Assembly: GCF_003634965.1 (NCBI RefSeq)
Contig: NZ_RBXP01000015.1
Coordinates: forward strand, 124,001-188,000
Length of the DNA: 64,000 bases
Direction: 5' to 3'
DNA from: Azonexus fungiphilus
GTDB lineage: Bacteria; Pseudomonadota; Gammaproteobacteria; Burkholderiales; Rhodocyclaceae
Positions 24,134 through 34,375 of this stretch are shown here, in pieces. Below the pieces are notes generated by a model. It saw nothing but the letters and a program-made list of their open reading frames with translations, had not been told where the DNA came from and searched no databases. Position 1 is the stretch's first letter. Every line of letters starts with the position of its first letter. A program made the position numbers and the translations under genes.

Positions 24134-27100
24134 GGGCCGATTTTCTCAGGATTTCCTTCATCGCGTCGAACTGGAACTGGCGCGCCAGCTCGCGCAGGAC
24201 GCGGACGAACTCGCCGTGGCGGGCGTCGAGCTTTTCGATCTCGGCGAGCTGGTTGAGGATGCCGCGCAGGTAGCCGAGGTTGATCGCTTCCTCCAGCGCG
24301 CTGACCTGCCCGGCATCCGGGGCGACCAGCGGCAGCGGCTCGGCTGGCGCCGGGGCGGGCGGCGGCGTGTCGGCGGTGACCCATTCGAGGTCGAGCTTCC
24401 TGCCCAGCCAGTCGAGCAGTTGATTGACCTTGAGCGGCTTGACGATGAAGTCCTCGGGGGCGATGCCGACATCGTTGTCCAGGCCTTTGTCGAAGGCGTT
24501 GGCGGAAAGGATGGCGAGCTGGGCGTCGGTGAGTTGCTGCTGGCGGATGCGGCGGATCGTTTCCCAGCCGTCGATGCCGGGCATGCCGAGGTCCATGAAG
24601 ACGAGGTGCGGCTTGACCCGCGGAATCACCTGCAGCGCCTCGTAGCCGCTGGCCGCCTGGTCGACGATGAAGCCGAGCGGTTCGAGCACGCTCTGCAGCA
24701 TGTCGCGGTCGACCTTCTCGTTGTCGACGACCAGGATGCGCCGGCGCACGCCGACGTAGCCGATGCGGTTGAGCCGGGGCAGCTCGCGCGCCGCCTGCGC
24801 CGAATGCACCTGCGGCAGGAAGAGGCGGATGCGGAACAGCGTGCCCTCGCCGGGCGTGCTCGACACCTGCATCTCGCCGCCCATCAGGTCGGTCAGCATG
24901 CGGGCGATGGTCAGGCCGACGCCGCTGCCGCCGGCCTGTACCGTGCTGCCGCGGACGAAGGGCTCGAAGATGCGTTCCATGTCCTCGGCCGGGATGCCGG
25001 GGCCGGAGTCGCGGATTTCGAAGACGGCCATCTCGCGCCGGCATTCGACCTTGAATTCGACGCCGCCGCGCACCGTGAACTTGACCGCGTTGCCGAGGAT
25101 GTTGATCAGGATCTGGCGCAGCCGCTTCTCGTCGGCGCGCACCACGGCCGGCAGCTCGCCGGCCGGCCGGTAGTCGAAGGAGAGCCCCTTGTTGCGCGCC
25201 TGCAGCTCGAACATGCCGACGATCTGTTGCATGAAGTCGGGGAAGTCCATCGCCTTGACCTCCAGCGTCAGCTTGCCGCCTTCGATGCGGGCGATGTCGA
25301 GGGTGCCCTCGATCACCGACAGCAGGTGGTCGCCGGATTTGCGGATGACGCTGACCGCCTGCTTGCGCTTGGGCGGCACGTCGGGGTCGGCGTCGAGGAT
25401 CTGGGCGTAGCCGAGGATGCTGTTCAAGGGCGTGCGCAGTTCATGGCTGATCGCCGTGATGTAGCGGCTCTTCGCCTGGTTGGCGGCGTCCGCCACCTGC
25501 TTGGCCTTCTGCAGCGCCTCGTCGGTGCGCTGGTGCGATTCGATTTCCTGCAGCAGCAACTGCGTCTGGCGGTTCGATTCCTCCTGCGCGACGCGCCGGC
25601 TTTCCTGGGTCAGCACCATCCACCAGGCGCCGACGCCGGAGAGCAGCAGCAGCGCGGCGAAGGTCTTGATGAAGGTTTCCTGGAGCGCGGCGACCATGCC
25701 CGGGTTGCCGTCGCCGAGCATCAGGAGTTCGTGGGTGTACAGCACGCCGAGCACCAGCGCCAGGATCGGCACGATGCCGAACATCAGCAGCAGGTAGTGG
25801 CCGAGGCCGGTTTCCAGGTAGGGCAGGGCGGCTTTCGGCAGCAGGCGGCGCAACAGCGCATGCCATTGCGCGGCGAGGCTGGCCTGCGGCTTGCACAGGT
25901 CGTGGCAGCGGGCGTCGAGCGAGCAGCACAGCGAGCAGATCGGCCCCTGGTAGGCCGGGCAGTGGGCCATGTCCTCGGGCTCGTAGTCGCGCTCGCAAAT
26001 TGCGCATTTATGCGAGTCGACCGTCACATTCGCCGGTCGCGCCAGGTAGTAGCGGCCGCCGGTGCGCCAGGCGATCAGCGGCGAGATGACGAAGGCCGTC
26101 GCCATCGCCACGAAAGGCGCGTAGGGCTGGATGCCGGCGCCGAACAGGCCGGTGAAGGTGGCGACTGAGAGCAGCGAGGCGGCGGCCATGGCGCCGACGC
26201 CGACCGGGTTGATGTCGTAGAGGTTGCTGCGCTTGAACTCCATGCCTTTCGGCGACAGGCCGAGCGGCTTGTTGATGACGAGGTCGGCGACCACCGCCGC
26301 CATCCACGAGATGGCGATGTTCGAGTAGAGGCCAAGCACCTGGCCGAGCGCCTGGAAGACGTTGAGTTCCATCAGCAGCAAGGCAATCGCCGTGTTGAAC
26401 ACGACCCAGACGACGCGCCCCGGATGGCTGTGCGTCAGCCGGGCGAAGAAGTTGGACCAGGCGAGCGAGCCGGCGTAGGCGTTGGTGACGTTGATCTTGA
26501 GCTGCGAGACGATGACGAAGATGGCGGTGACGGCAATCGCCAGCGTCGTGTTGTCGAAGACGTGGGAAAAGCCGATCAGGTACATCTGGTTGGGGTCGAC
26601 CGCCTTGTCCGCGGAAAAACCGTTGCGCAGCACCAGCCAGGCGAGCAGCGCGCCGCCCAGCATCTTGAGGATGCCGGGCAGCACCCAGCCCGGCCCGCCG
26701 ACGATCACGCCGAACCACCAGCGGCCCCGGTTGGCGGCGGTCTTCTCGGGCATGAAGCGCAGGTAATCGACCTGCTCCCCCATCTGGGTCACCATGGCGA
26801 TGCCGACGGTCAGCGCTGCACCAAATAGGTGCGGGTTGAAGCTGCCGCCGTTGCCTTTCTCGCCGGCGTAGGCGAGCAGGCCGGCGAAGGCGTCGGGTTC
26901 CTCGATCAGCACGAAGACGTAGGGCAGGACCAGCAGGAAAATCCACAAGGGTTGCGTCCATGCCTGGAAACGGCTGATCGCGGTGACGCCGTGGGTGACC
27001 ATGGGGATCACCACCAGCGCGCAGACCAGGTAGCCCCAGGCCGGCGGCAGGCCGAAGGCGAGTTCCAGCGCATAGGCCATGATCGCCGCTTCGAGGGCGA

Positions 27101-27497
27101 AGAAGATGAAGGTGAACGAGGCGTAGATCAGCGAGGTGATGGTCGAGCCGATGTAGCCGAAACCGGCGCCGCGCGTCAGCAGATCCATGTCCAGCCCGTG
27201 TTTGGCGGCGGTGTGCGAGATCGGCAGGCCGAGCAGGAAGATGATCAGGCCGGTCGCCAGGATCGCCCAGAAGGCGTTGATGAAGCCGGCGTTGACCAGC
27301 ATGGTCGCGCCGACCGCTTCGAGCACCAGGAAGGAGGCCGCGCCGAAGGCGGTGTTGGCGACGCGCAACTCCGACCACTTGCGGAAACTGCGCGGCGTGA
27401 AGCGCAGCGCGTAGTCTTCGAGCGTCTCGTTGGCGACCCAGGTGTTGTAGTCGCGGCGGATCTTGATGATGCGTTGGGCGGGGGCGTTCGGGTTCAT
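24120..27497 (-). CDS. NCS1 nucleobase-permease/histidine-kinase/receiver fusion
   Basis: The 1125-residue protein starts with an NCS1 nucleobase:cation symporter domain of about twelve helices (residues 25-490: YNTWVANETLEDYALRF, then GLDMDLLTRGAGFGYIGST). A cysteine cluster follows (492-535: CAIC, HC, CSLCC, CHDLC), with further helices near 566-590 and 600-622, a coiled coil, HisKA with the phospho-His in ISHELRTPLN (near 686), an ATPase domain (DSGPGIPAEDM, GSGVGLTIARML) and a receiver (Asp in VFMDLGMPG, near 966). The transporter part presumably senses a nucleobase or hydantoin, as the solute-symporter kinase CbrA does with its ligand. ATG 27497 begins MNPNAPAQ. A repeat-like sequence precedes the Cys cluster. 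Confidence 0.92.
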   Translation of the reverse strand: MNPNAPAQRIIKIRRDYNTWVANETLEDYALRFTPRSFRKWSELRVANTAFGAASFLVLEAVGATMLVNAGFINAFWAILATGLIIFLLGLPISHTAAKHGLDMDLLTRGAGFGYIGSTITSLIYASFTFIFFALEAAIMAYALELAFGLPPAWGYLVCALVVIPMVTHGVTAISRFQAWTQPLWIFLLVLPYVFVLIEEPDAFAGLLAYAGEKGNGGSFNPHLFGAALTVGIAMVTQMGEQVDYLRFMPEKTAANRGRWWFGVIVGGPGWVLPGILKMLGGALLAWLVLRNGFSADKAVDPNQMYLIGFSHVFDNTTLAIAVTAIFVIVSQLKINVTNAYAGSLAWSNFFARLTHSHPGRVVWVVFNTAIALLLMELNVFQALGQVLGLYSNIAISWMAAVVADLVINKPLGLSPKGMEFKRSNLYDINPVGVGAMAAASLLSVATFTGLFGAGIQPYAPFVAMATAFVISPLIAWRTGGRYYLARPANVTVDSHKCAICERDYEPEDMAHCPAYQGPICSLCCSLDARCHDLCKPQASLAAQWHALLRRLLPKAALPYLETGLGHYLLLMFGIVPILALVLGVLYTHELLMLGDGNPGMVAALQETFIKTFAALLLLSGVGAWWMVLTQESRRVAQEESNRQTQLLLQEIESHQRTDEALQKAKQVADAANQAKSRYITAISHELRTPLNSILGYAQILDADPDVPPKRKQAVSVIRKSGDHLLSVIEGTLDIARIEGGKLTLEVKAMDFPDFMQQIVGMFELQARNKGLSFDYRPAGELPAVVRADEKRLRQILINILGNAVKFTVRGGVEFKVECRREMAVFEIRDSGPGIPAEDMERIFEPFVRGSTVQAGGSGVGLTIARMLTDLMGGEMQVSSTPGEGTLFRIRLFLPQVHSAQAARELPRLNRIGYVGVRRRILVVDNEKVDRDMLQSVLEPLGFIVDQAASGYEALQVIPRVKPHLVFMDLGMPGIDGWETIRRIRQQQLTDAQLAILSANAFDKGLDNDVGIAPEDFIVKPLKVNQLLDWLGRKLDLEWVTADTPPPAPAPAEPLPLVAPDAGQVSALEEAINLGYLRGILNQLAEIEKLDARHGEFVRVLRELARQFQFDAMKEILRKSAHEPR
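26002..26036. repeat. Possible decayed palindrome inside the NCS1-kinase gene
   Basis: GTCGACCGTCACATTCGCC (26016-26034) matches the right arm with two changes and a one-base insertion; the left side is poor. It encodes Asn-Val-Thr-Val-Asp-Ser, exactly at the joint between the permease domain and the Cys cluster. Confidence 0.4.
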
Positions 27498-27708
27498 GCA
27501 CCAGATTGAAGCAGGTTTTGTGCCGCGCTGTACCGGTATCCGCTCCGGATGCATGCCCTTGCGTGGTACTGGACGCGATGCCGCTGACGTAAGACACTAA
27601 TATCCGGTCGGCGCAACGTGGCGACCATGACGGTGCGCTCGCAGTCCGCGTGAATCAGCACTCTGGCTTTGCGGCGTGCGACCGAAGTTGCCTGTTCTGC
27701 GATTGGAG

Positions 27709-27722
27709 CAAATTTGCCCATT
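27709..27722. promoter_or_regulatory. Shared 14-base word before the CHASE kinase
   Basis: CAAATTTGCCCATT also occurs at 4171-4184 before the GGDEF gene. Such an AT-rich word is rare in this sequence. Possible common regulatory site, or part of a signal peptide-less leader; not assigned. Confidence 0.3.
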
Positions 27723-27776
27723 TTTCATGCCAGTTCGCGAGAGTCATCGTCACCGGGCCTGCGCCTTTTCGGGAGG

Positions 27777-30700
27777 ATGCATCCCGAAGCCTTGCCCTGG
27801 ATCGTTCTTGGCCTGTTCCTGTTGCTGACCTTCGGCGCCTGGTATCTGGCGCAGGAAATGGCCAGTCGCCGGACCAGCGAACGCTTCCTCTATCGCGCCG
27901 AAAAGGAGCGCGATTACATCCTCCAGCGGATGTCCGCCCATCAGCAGGTGCTGCGCAGTGCGGCCGCTTTCTTCGAAGCCAGCGATCACGTCAGTCGTGA
28001 CGAATGGCGGCGCTATGTCGACCATCTCGATCCGGATGACATTCTGCACGGTGCACAGGGCGTCGGGCTGGCAATGCTGGTGAAGCCGGCCGACAAGACG
28101 GCGTTCGAGGAGCGACTCAGGGCGGAAGGCTTCTCGCCCCATCAGATCAGGCCGTCGGGTGTGCGCGAGCTATACAGCAGCGTGCTCTATCTTGAACCGC
28201 AGAATGACCGCCACCGGCGGGCGATCGGCTACGACATGCTGACCGACGAGATGCGTCGTGCAGCCATGGAACGGGCGCGCGACAGCGGTCGCCCGGCGTT
28301 GACCGGCAAGGTCATCCTCAAGCTCGAACCGGACGGCCCGGCGCAGCAACCCGGATTCCTGATCTACCTGCCGGTCTATCGTGTCAACCTGCCGCGCGAG
28401 ACCGTCGAGCAGCGGCGAGATGCCGTGCTCGGTTTTGTTTTCATTCCTTTCCGGGCCGGCGATCTGCTGAACAAGATCATGGCCGGCCGGGAAAAAGACC
28501 TGGATTTTTCGCTGTTCGACGCCAAGGTGGCGCCGGAAAACCTGCTTTACGCGACCCGGGCGGATGGAGAGCAACGGCCAGTCGGTCGCCATTTCGTCGA
28601 ATTGCCGCTGGAACTCGGCGGACATCGCTGGATTGCCCGGTTCCAGAGTCGTCCCGAGTTCGATGCGGCGTTCGCCAGCAACCTGCCGCAAAGCATTGCC
28701 GGTTATGGCCTGTTGCTGGGTGTGATGATCTTCGGGCTGCTTTATGGCAGTGCCCGTTACAACCGGCGGGTCGAGGCGATTGCCCGGCGCTTGCAGGAAA
28801 GCGAGCAATCGTTGCGCAGCGTTCTCGACAACTCGCCAGATGCGGTTTTCATCGCCCGCCCGGATGGCCGTTACGATTACGTGAACCAGAAAGCCGGTGA
28901 GTTCGTCGGCTATACCAATGCCGAACTGCTGGCCATGGATATCGATGCGCTTTCTCCGGCGGAACTGAGCGACAAGCATCATCGCGTCTTCGAACGGATC
29001 GTCGCTGAGGGGTACTGTTTTGCCGAGATTGAACTGCGCCGCAAGGATGGTTCGAGTGCCTTCGCCGAAATGAGCGCCGTCTTGCTGCCGAATGGCAATG
29101 TCCTCGCCCTGTGCCGGGACATCGCCCTCCGGCGCCAGGCGGAACAGGCACTGCTGGCCGCCGAGCGCAAGTTCCGTGGCCTGATCGAGCAATCGCTGGT
29201 CGGCGTCTACATCATCCAGGACGGTCGTTTCCCCTACGTCAACCCGCGTTTCGCCGAGATGTTCGGTTTCACCAGCCCGGACGAAGTGATCGAACGGGTT
29301 GCCGTCAGCGATCTGGTGGCGCCGGAAGCGCGGGAAACGGTGGCGGAAAACCTGCGCCGGCGCGTCAGCGGCGTGGTCGAGGCGGTCAACTATTCCTTCG
29401 TCGGCCTGCGTCGGGATGGCACTCGAATCGATGTCGAGGTCTACGGCCGGGTCATGGAACATGAGGGACGGCCGGCCGTGATCGGGGTTTTGCTCGATGT
29501 TTCCGAACGCAAACGGGTCGAAGCCGAGCTTGAACAGAACCGGCTGCATCTGGAAGAACTCGTCGCCGCCCGAACCAGCGAGTTGTTGCTCGCCAAGGAT
29601 GCCGCCGAGGCCGCCAACCGGGCGAAGAGCAGTTTTCTCGCCAACATGAGCCACGAACTGCGCACGCCGATGAATGCCATCATCGGCCTGACCGGCATCC
29701 TGCAGCGGCGTTACGACGATCCGGTGCTGTCGGACAAGCTGGACAAGATATCCGGGGCGGCCAGGCATCTTCTCCACCTGCTCAACGACATCCTCGATCT
29801 CTCCAAGATCGATGCCGAGCGGCTGACGCTCGAGCGTGTGCCCTTCCGTTTCGGCAGCCTGCTTGCCGATGTCGATAGCCTGATTCACGAGCGCCTGACG
29901 GCGCGTCATCTGATCCTGGACCGACAGATCGATCCGCGTCTTGCCAATCTCGAACTGCTTGGCGATCCGCTGCGCCTGCAGCAGATACTGCTCAATCTGG
30001 TGACCAACGCAGTGAAGTTCACCGAACAGGGGGGCGTCGTGATTGCGCTCAGGGTCGAGGCCGAAAGCAGCGATTCGATCACGCTGCGGTTGAGCGTCGA
30101 AGATAGTGGCATCGGTATCGCTGCCGATGCCGTGCAGCGGATTTTCGAACCCTTCGAGCAGGCCGATAGCTCGACCACCCGCCGCCACGGCGGTACCGGC
30201 CTCGGGCTCGCGATCTGCAGGCGGCTGGTGGAGTTGATGGGCGGCCGGATCGAGGTCGAGAGCACGCCAGGTATCGGTAGCTGTTTCAGCTTCGTGCTGT
30301 GCTTTGCCAAGGTGGATAGCGCGGCGGCTCAGGCGGCGGCGACCCGTGTCGGGGGCAGCGAAGTCGAAAGCACCATCCGCCGCGATTATGGTCACCGGCG
30401 GGTTTTGCTGGTCGAGGACGATCCGGTCAACCAGGAGGTTGCCCGCGAACTGCTCGGGGAGTCGCTCGGCCTTGCCGTCGACGTTGCTTCCGATGGCGCC
30501 GAAGCCGTGCTCAAGGCCGGTAGCTCCGCCTACGACCTGATCCTGATGGATGTGCAGATGCCGGTGATGGATGGCCTGGCTGCAACCCAGGCCATTCGCC
30601 AGCTTCCCGGGTACGCGACGACGCCGATCCTGGCGATGACCGCCAACGCCTTCGTCGAAGACCGCCGCCGCTGCCTGGCAGCCGGCATGAACGACTTCAT

Positions 30701-30782
30701 CACCAAGCCGGTTGATCCGGATGTGCTGTTTCTGGTGATGATGCGCTGGTTCGAGCAGGGAGACACCAGCGGCGGTCGTTGA
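27777..30782 (+). CDS. CHASE-PAS-PAS hybrid histidine kinase
   Basis: About 1001 residues: membrane helix (9-30), periplasmic CHASE domain (about 45-280), second helix (about 302-325), PAS (342-460; SVLDNSPDAVFIARPDGRY), PAS (463-580; LIEQSLVGVYIIQDGRF), coiled coil, HisKA with the phospho-His in NMSHELRTPMN (near 625), ATPase ([30 protein letters not shown]) and a receiver with Asp in LILMDVQMPVMD (near 923). The GGGAGG before ATG 27777 directly abuts it, which is too close, so an upstream in-frame TTG at 27669 or 27714 may be the true start. It is transcribed away from the NCS1 kinase and has no linked response regulator. Confidence 0.88.
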   Translation: MHPEALPWIVLGLFLLLTFGAWYLAQEMASRRTSERFLYRAEKERDYILQRMSAHQQVLRSAAAFFEASDHVSRDEWRRYVDHLDPDDILHGAQGVGLAMLVKPADKTAFEERLRAEGFSPHQIRPSGVRELYSSVLYLEPQNDRHRRAIGYDMLTDEMRRAAMERARDSGRPALTGKVILKLEPDGPAQQPGFLIYLPVYRVNLPRETVEQRRDAVLGFVFIPFRAGDLLNKIMAGREKDLDFSLFDAKVAPENLLYATRADGEQRPVGRHFVELPLELGGHRWIARFQSRPEFDAAFASNLPQSIAGYGLLLGVMIFGLLYGSARYNRRVEAIARRLQESEQSLRSVLDNSPDAVFIARPDGRYDYVNQKAGEFVGYTNAELLAMDIDALSPAELSDKHHRVFERIVAEGYCFAEIELRRKDGSSAFAEMSAVLLPNGNVLALCRDIALRRQAEQALLAAERKFRGLIEQSLVGVYIIQDGRFPYVNPRFAEMFGFTSPDEVIERVAVSDLVAPEARETVAENLRRRVSGVVEAVNYSFVGLRRDGTRIDVEVYGRVMEHEGRPAVIGVLLDVSERKRVEAELEQNRLHLEELVAARTSELLLAKDAAEAANRAKSSFLANMSHELRTPMNAIIGLTGILQRRYDDPVLSDKLDKISGAARHLLHLLNDILDLSKIDAERLTLERVPFRFGSLLADVDSLIHERLTARHLILDRQIDPRLANLELLGDPLRLQQILLNLVTNAVKFTEQGGVVIALRVEAESSDSITLRLSVEDSGIGIAADAVQRIFEPFEQADSSTTRRHGGTGLGLAICRRLVELMGGRIEVESTPGIGSCFSFVLCFAKVDSAAAQAAATRVGGSEVESTIRRDYGHRRVLLVEDDPVNQEVARELLGESLGLAVDVASDGAEAVLKAGSSAYDLILMDVQMPVMDGLAATQAIRQLPGYATTPILAMTANAFVEDRRRCLAAGMNDFITKPVDPDVLFLVMMRWFEQGDTSGGR

Positions 30783-30967
30783 CCGAGCCGGTCCGCGTGG
30801 CGCAGGTCGGCGGACCAGGAAGGTTGCGCACCATCCTGGTGCCATGTCCCCCGACATCAAGCCTTCATCGAGTGCGTCCGACAATGCGCGGGCATACGAA
30901 TCAATGCCTTGCAAGCTGGTTCGCGTCTTGCTTTTGTCCTGTCAAACAAACTCGCCGGAGCTTTCCC

Positions 30968-33900
30968 GTGTCCAAACACGTCGCCTTGAGCCATGTCACC
31001 AAGTACAAGTACGACCGTCTGATCAATCTCGGCCCGCAGGTGATCCGCCTGCGGCCGTGCCCGCATTCGCGCACGCGGATCCTGTCGTATTCGCTGCGGG
31101 TCGCGCCGGACAAGCATTTCATCAACTGGCAGCAGGACCCGCAGGGCAATTACCTGGCGCGCCTGGTGTTCCCGGAGAAGACACGCGAGTTCAGCTTCGA
31201 GGTCGACCTGGTCGCCGAGATGTCGGTGATCAATCCCTTTGATTTCTTCCTCGAGCCGCATGCCGAGGAGTTTCCGTTCGACTACGAGGCCTGGCAGCGC
31301 CACGAGCTGACGCCCTACCTCTACAAGGTCGCCGGCGGCGAACTGTTCGACCGCTATGTCGCGGCGATCCCGCGCGCGAAGAAGCGCAGCGTCGATTTCC
31401 TGGTCGCGCTCAACGCGCAGTTGCAGGGCGACATCGGCTACACGATCCGGATGGAGCCGGGGGTGCAGACGCCCGAGGAAACCCTGCGCAAGAAGACCGG
31501 GTCGTGCCGCGATTCGGCCTGGCTGCTGGTGCAGATCCTGCGCCATCTGGGGCTGGCGGCGCGTTTCGTTTCCGGCTATCTGATCCAGTTGACCGCCGAC
31601 GTCAAGTCGCTCGACGGCCCCTCCGGGCCGGAGGCCGATTTCACCGACCTGCACGCCTGGGCCGAGGTTTTCCTGCCCGGCGCCGGCTGGGTCGGGCTCG
31701 ATCCGACCTCCGGCCTGTTCGCCGGCGAAGGCCACATTCCGCTGGCGTGCACGCCGGAGCCGGCGTCCGCGGCGCCGGTCACCGGCGCCATCGACGAGTG
31801 CGAGACCGAGTTCGAGCACCACATGCAGGTCACCCGGATCTGGGAGGCGCCGCGCGTCACCAAGCCGTACACCGACGAACAGTGGCTCGAGATCGAGGGC
31901 CTCGGCCACCGCATCGACGACGAGCTGCTGCGCATGGACGTGCGCCTGACCCAGGGCGGCGAGCCGACCTTCGTCTCGGCCGACGATCCCGACGGCGCCG
32001 AGTGGAACACCGCGGCGCTCGGCCCGACCAAGCGCCTGCTTGCCGCCGACGTCTTCCATCGCCTGCGCGAGAAGTACGCGGCGCAGGGCCTGATGCACTT
32101 CGGCCAGGGAAAGTGGTATCCCGGCGAGCAGTTGCCGCGCTGGTCGCTCAACTGCTTCTGGCGCAAGGACGGCCAGCCGGTCTGGCAGAACCCGGCGCTG
32201 TACGCCAACGAGCACAAGGATTACGGCGTCACCGCCGAGCATGGCGAGCGCTTCCTCAAGCGCGTCGCCGAACGCCTCGGGGTGACCTCGGACTACGTCT
32301 TCCCGGCCTACGAGGACGTCTATTACTACCTGTGGCGCGAACGCCGCCTGCCGGGCAACGTCGATCCGTTCGACTCGCGCGTCGACGATCCGCTCGAGCG
32401 CGCCCGCCTGACCAAGGTGTTCACCCAGGGCCTCGACCACGTCGTCGGCCACACGCTGCCGATCATGAAGAACCTCGCCAACGTCTGGCAGAGCGGCCCG
32501 TGGTTCCTGCGCGCCGAGCGCTGCTACCTGTTCCCGGGCGATTCGGCGATGGGTTACCGCCTGCCGATCGATTCGCAGCCCTGGACGGCGAGCAGCGATT
32601 ACCCCTATGTCAATCCGCCGGACGCCGAGACGGCGACCGACCCGCTCGCCAGCTACGCCGCGCTGCGCGCCCGCGTCGGCGGCCAGGCCGGGTCTCGTGC
32701 GCCGCAACAACAGCAACGGCCGGCGCCGGGGCGCGCCCGGCCCTGGGAGAAGGCGACCGACACGGTCCCCGGTTTCAAGGAATCGGCGGCCTGGATCACC
32801 CGCCTGGCAATGTGCGCCGAACCGCGCGACGGCCGGCTGTACATCTTCATGCCGCCGACGCAGACGCTCGACGACTACCTGGAAATCGTCGCCGCCGTCG
32901 AGTCGACCGCCGAAGAGATGGCGCTGCCGGTCATCCTCGAAGGCTACGAGCCGCCGTCCGACCCGCGCCTGACGCATTTCCGCGTCACCCCCGACCCCGG
33001 CGTGATCGAGGTCAACATCCATCCGGCGCGGAGCTGGGACCAGCTGGTCGACCAGACCACCCATCTCTACGAAGCGGCTTACTATTCGCGGCTGACCACC
33101 GAGAAGTTCATGCTCGACGGCCGCCATACCGGTACCGGCGGCGGCAACCACTTCGTGCTCGGCGGCGCGACGCCGAACGATTCGCCCTTCCTCCGCCGGC
33201 CGGACCTGCTGAAGAGCCTGATCGCCTACTGGCACAACCATCCCAGCCTGTCCTACCTGTTCTCCGGCCTGTTCATCGGCCCGACCAGCCAGGCGCCGCG
33301 CGTCGATGAAGCGCGCAACGACAGCCTCTACGAGATGGAGATCGCCTTCCGGCAGATTCCCGATCCCGGCGGCGTCGTCCAGCCCTGGCTGATCGACCGC
33401 ATCCTGCGCAACCTGCTCATCGACGTCACCGGCAACACGCACCGCGCCGAGTTCTGCATCGACAAGCTGTATTCGCCGGACGGCCCGACCGGGCGGCTCG
33501 GCCTGCTCGAGCTGCGGGCCTTCGAGATGCCGCCGCATGCGCGCATGTCGCTGGCTCAGCAACTGCTCCTGCGCGGCCTGGTCGCGCGCTTCTGGAAGGC
33601 GCCGTACAGTCCGCCGAAGCTGGCGCGCTGGGGCACCGAACTGCACGACCGCTTCATGCTGCCGCACTTCGTCGAGCAGGATTTCGCCGACGTGATCGAG
33701 GAGATGCAGCAGGCCGGCTTCGCCTTCCGCAAGGAATGGTTCGCCCCGCATTTCGAGTTCCGTTTCCCGAAGTACGGCGATTTCGCGGTCAAGGGCATCG
33801 AGTTCGAACTGCGTCACGCCCTCGAGCCCTGGCACGTGATGGGCGAGGAGGGCGCGGTCGGCGGTACCGTGCGCTTCGTCGATTCCTCGCTCGAACGCGT

Positions 33901-34303
33901 CCAGGTCAAGGTCTCCGGCATGGCGCCGGACCGCTACCAGCTGACCTGCAACGGTGTCGCCGTGCCGCTGCAGAACACCGGCCGCAACGGCGAGTTCGTC
34001 GCCGGCGTGCGTTACCGCGCCTGGCAGCCGGCGTCCTGCCTGCATCCGACGATCGGCGTGCAGGCGCCGCTGGTGTTCGACATCGTCGATACCTGGATGC
34101 AGCGTTCGCTGGGCGGCTGCCAGTACCATGTCGCGCATCCGGGCGGGCGCAACTACGACGTCTTCCCGGTCAATTCGTTCGAGGCCGAGAGCCGTCGTCT
34201 GGCCCGTTTCTTCCGCTTCGGTCATACGCCGGGACGGGTCGTCGCGGCGCCGCCCGAGGTCAGCGCCGAGCACCCGTTTACGCTAGACTTGCGCCGTTTT
34301 TAA
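30968..34303 (+). CDS. Transglutaminase/DUF2126 protein
   Basis: The 1111-residue protein has an N-terminal transglutaminase domain (about 1-300) with Cys in [22 protein letters not shown] (near 178), His in [10 protein letters not shown] (near 228) and Asp in VGLDPTSG, followed by DUF2126 (about 330-1111; [20 protein letters not shown], and [20 protein letters not shown] near the end). It matches large proteins that always sit beside the circularly permuted ATP-grasp/alpha-E protein, as here. The set is predicted (Iyer and Aravind, amidoligase families) to make and cut an unknown peptide-like bond. Start: GTG 30968 ([16 protein letters not shown]) with CGGAG upstream; no closer ATG exists. 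Confidence 0.9.
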   Translation: MSKHVALSHVTKYKYDRLINLGPQVIRLRPCPHSRTRILSYSLRVAPDKHFINWQQDPQGNYLARLVFPEKTREFSFEVDLVAEMSVINPFDFFLEPHAEEFPFDYEAWQRHELTPYLYKVAGGELFDRYVAAIPRAKKRSVDFLVALNAQLQGDIGYTIRMEPGVQTPEETLRKKTGSCRDSAWLLVQILRHLGLAARFVSGYLIQLTADVKSLDGPSGPEADFTDLHAWAEVFLPGAGWVGLDPTSGLFAGEGHIPLACTPEPASAAPVTGAIDECETEFEHHMQVTRIWEAPRVTKPYTDEQWLEIEGLGHRIDDELLRMDVRLTQGGEPTFVSADDPDGAEWNTAALGPTKRLLAADVFHRLREKYAAQGLMHFGQGKWYPGEQLPRWSLNCFWRKDGQPVWQNPALYANEHKDYGVTAEHGERFLKRVAERLGVTSDYVFPAYEDVYYYLWRERRLPGNVDPFDSRVDDPLERARLTKVFTQGLDHVVGHTLPIMKNLANVWQSGPWFLRAERCYLFPGDSAMGYRLPIDSQPWTASSDYPYVNPPDAETATDPLASYAALRARVGGQAGSRAPQQQQRPAPGRARPWEKATDTVPGFKESAAWITRLAMCAEPRDGRLYIFMPPTQTLDDYLEIVAAVESTAEEMALPVILEGYEPPSDPRLTHFRVTPDPGVIEVNIHPARSWDQLVDQTTHLYEAAYYSRLTTEKFMLDGRHTGTGGGNHFVLGGATPNDSPFLRRPDLLKSLIAYWHNHPSLSYLFSGLFIGPTSQAPRVDEARNDSLYEMEIAFRQIPDPGGVVQPWLIDRILRNLLIDVTGNTHRAEFCIDKLYSPDGPTGRLGLLELRAFEMPPHARMSLAQQLLLRGLVARFWKAPYSPPKLARWGTELHDRFMLPHFVEQDFADVIEEMQQAGFAFRKEWFAPHFEFRFPKYGDFAVKGIEFELRHALEPWHVMGEEGAVGGTVRFVDSSLERVQVKVSGMAPDRYQLTCNGVAVPLQNTGRNGEFVAGVRYRAWQPASCLHPTIGVQAPLVFDIVDTWMQRSLGGCQYHVAHPGGRNYDVFPVNSFEAESRRLARFFRFGHTPGRVVAAPPEVSAEHPFTLDLRRF

Positions 34304-34315
34304 CCGGGAAAAACC

Positions 34316-34337
34316 GCGGAATTTCGCGGTCGACCGC
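34316..34337. repeat. Copy of the GGTCGACC palindrome before the ATP-grasp gene
   Basis: GCGGAATTTC followed by GCGGTCGACCGC (34326-34337), an exact 12-base palindrome, with the GGAATTT left arm preserved. It lies between the DUF2126 stop and the hairpin at 34341. The outer arms are lost. Confidence 0.6.
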
Positions 34338-34340
34338 ATG

Positions 34341-34368
34341 ACAGGCCGAAAAACGGCCTGTTTCTTTT
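34341..34368 (+). terminator. Terminator/attenuator between the DUF2126 and ATP-grasp genes
   Basis: ACAGGCCG-AAAAA-CGGCCTGT followed by TTCTTTT. It ends eight bases before the ATG of the next gene, where a ribosome site would be expected; it may end most DUF2126 transcripts or limit translation of the next gene. Confidence 0.7.
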
Positions 34369-34375
34369 CCTCTCC

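Noticed and set aside
30857-34273. Very long open frame on the minus strand (1138 codons)
   Set aside because: It is the antisense shadow of the transglutaminase/DUF2126 gene. High GC and strong codon bias keep the reverse frame open; it has no ribosome site or recognisable domain. The same holds for 4183-6144, 28170-30914 and 34706-36883 (minus) and 39150-42473 (plus).
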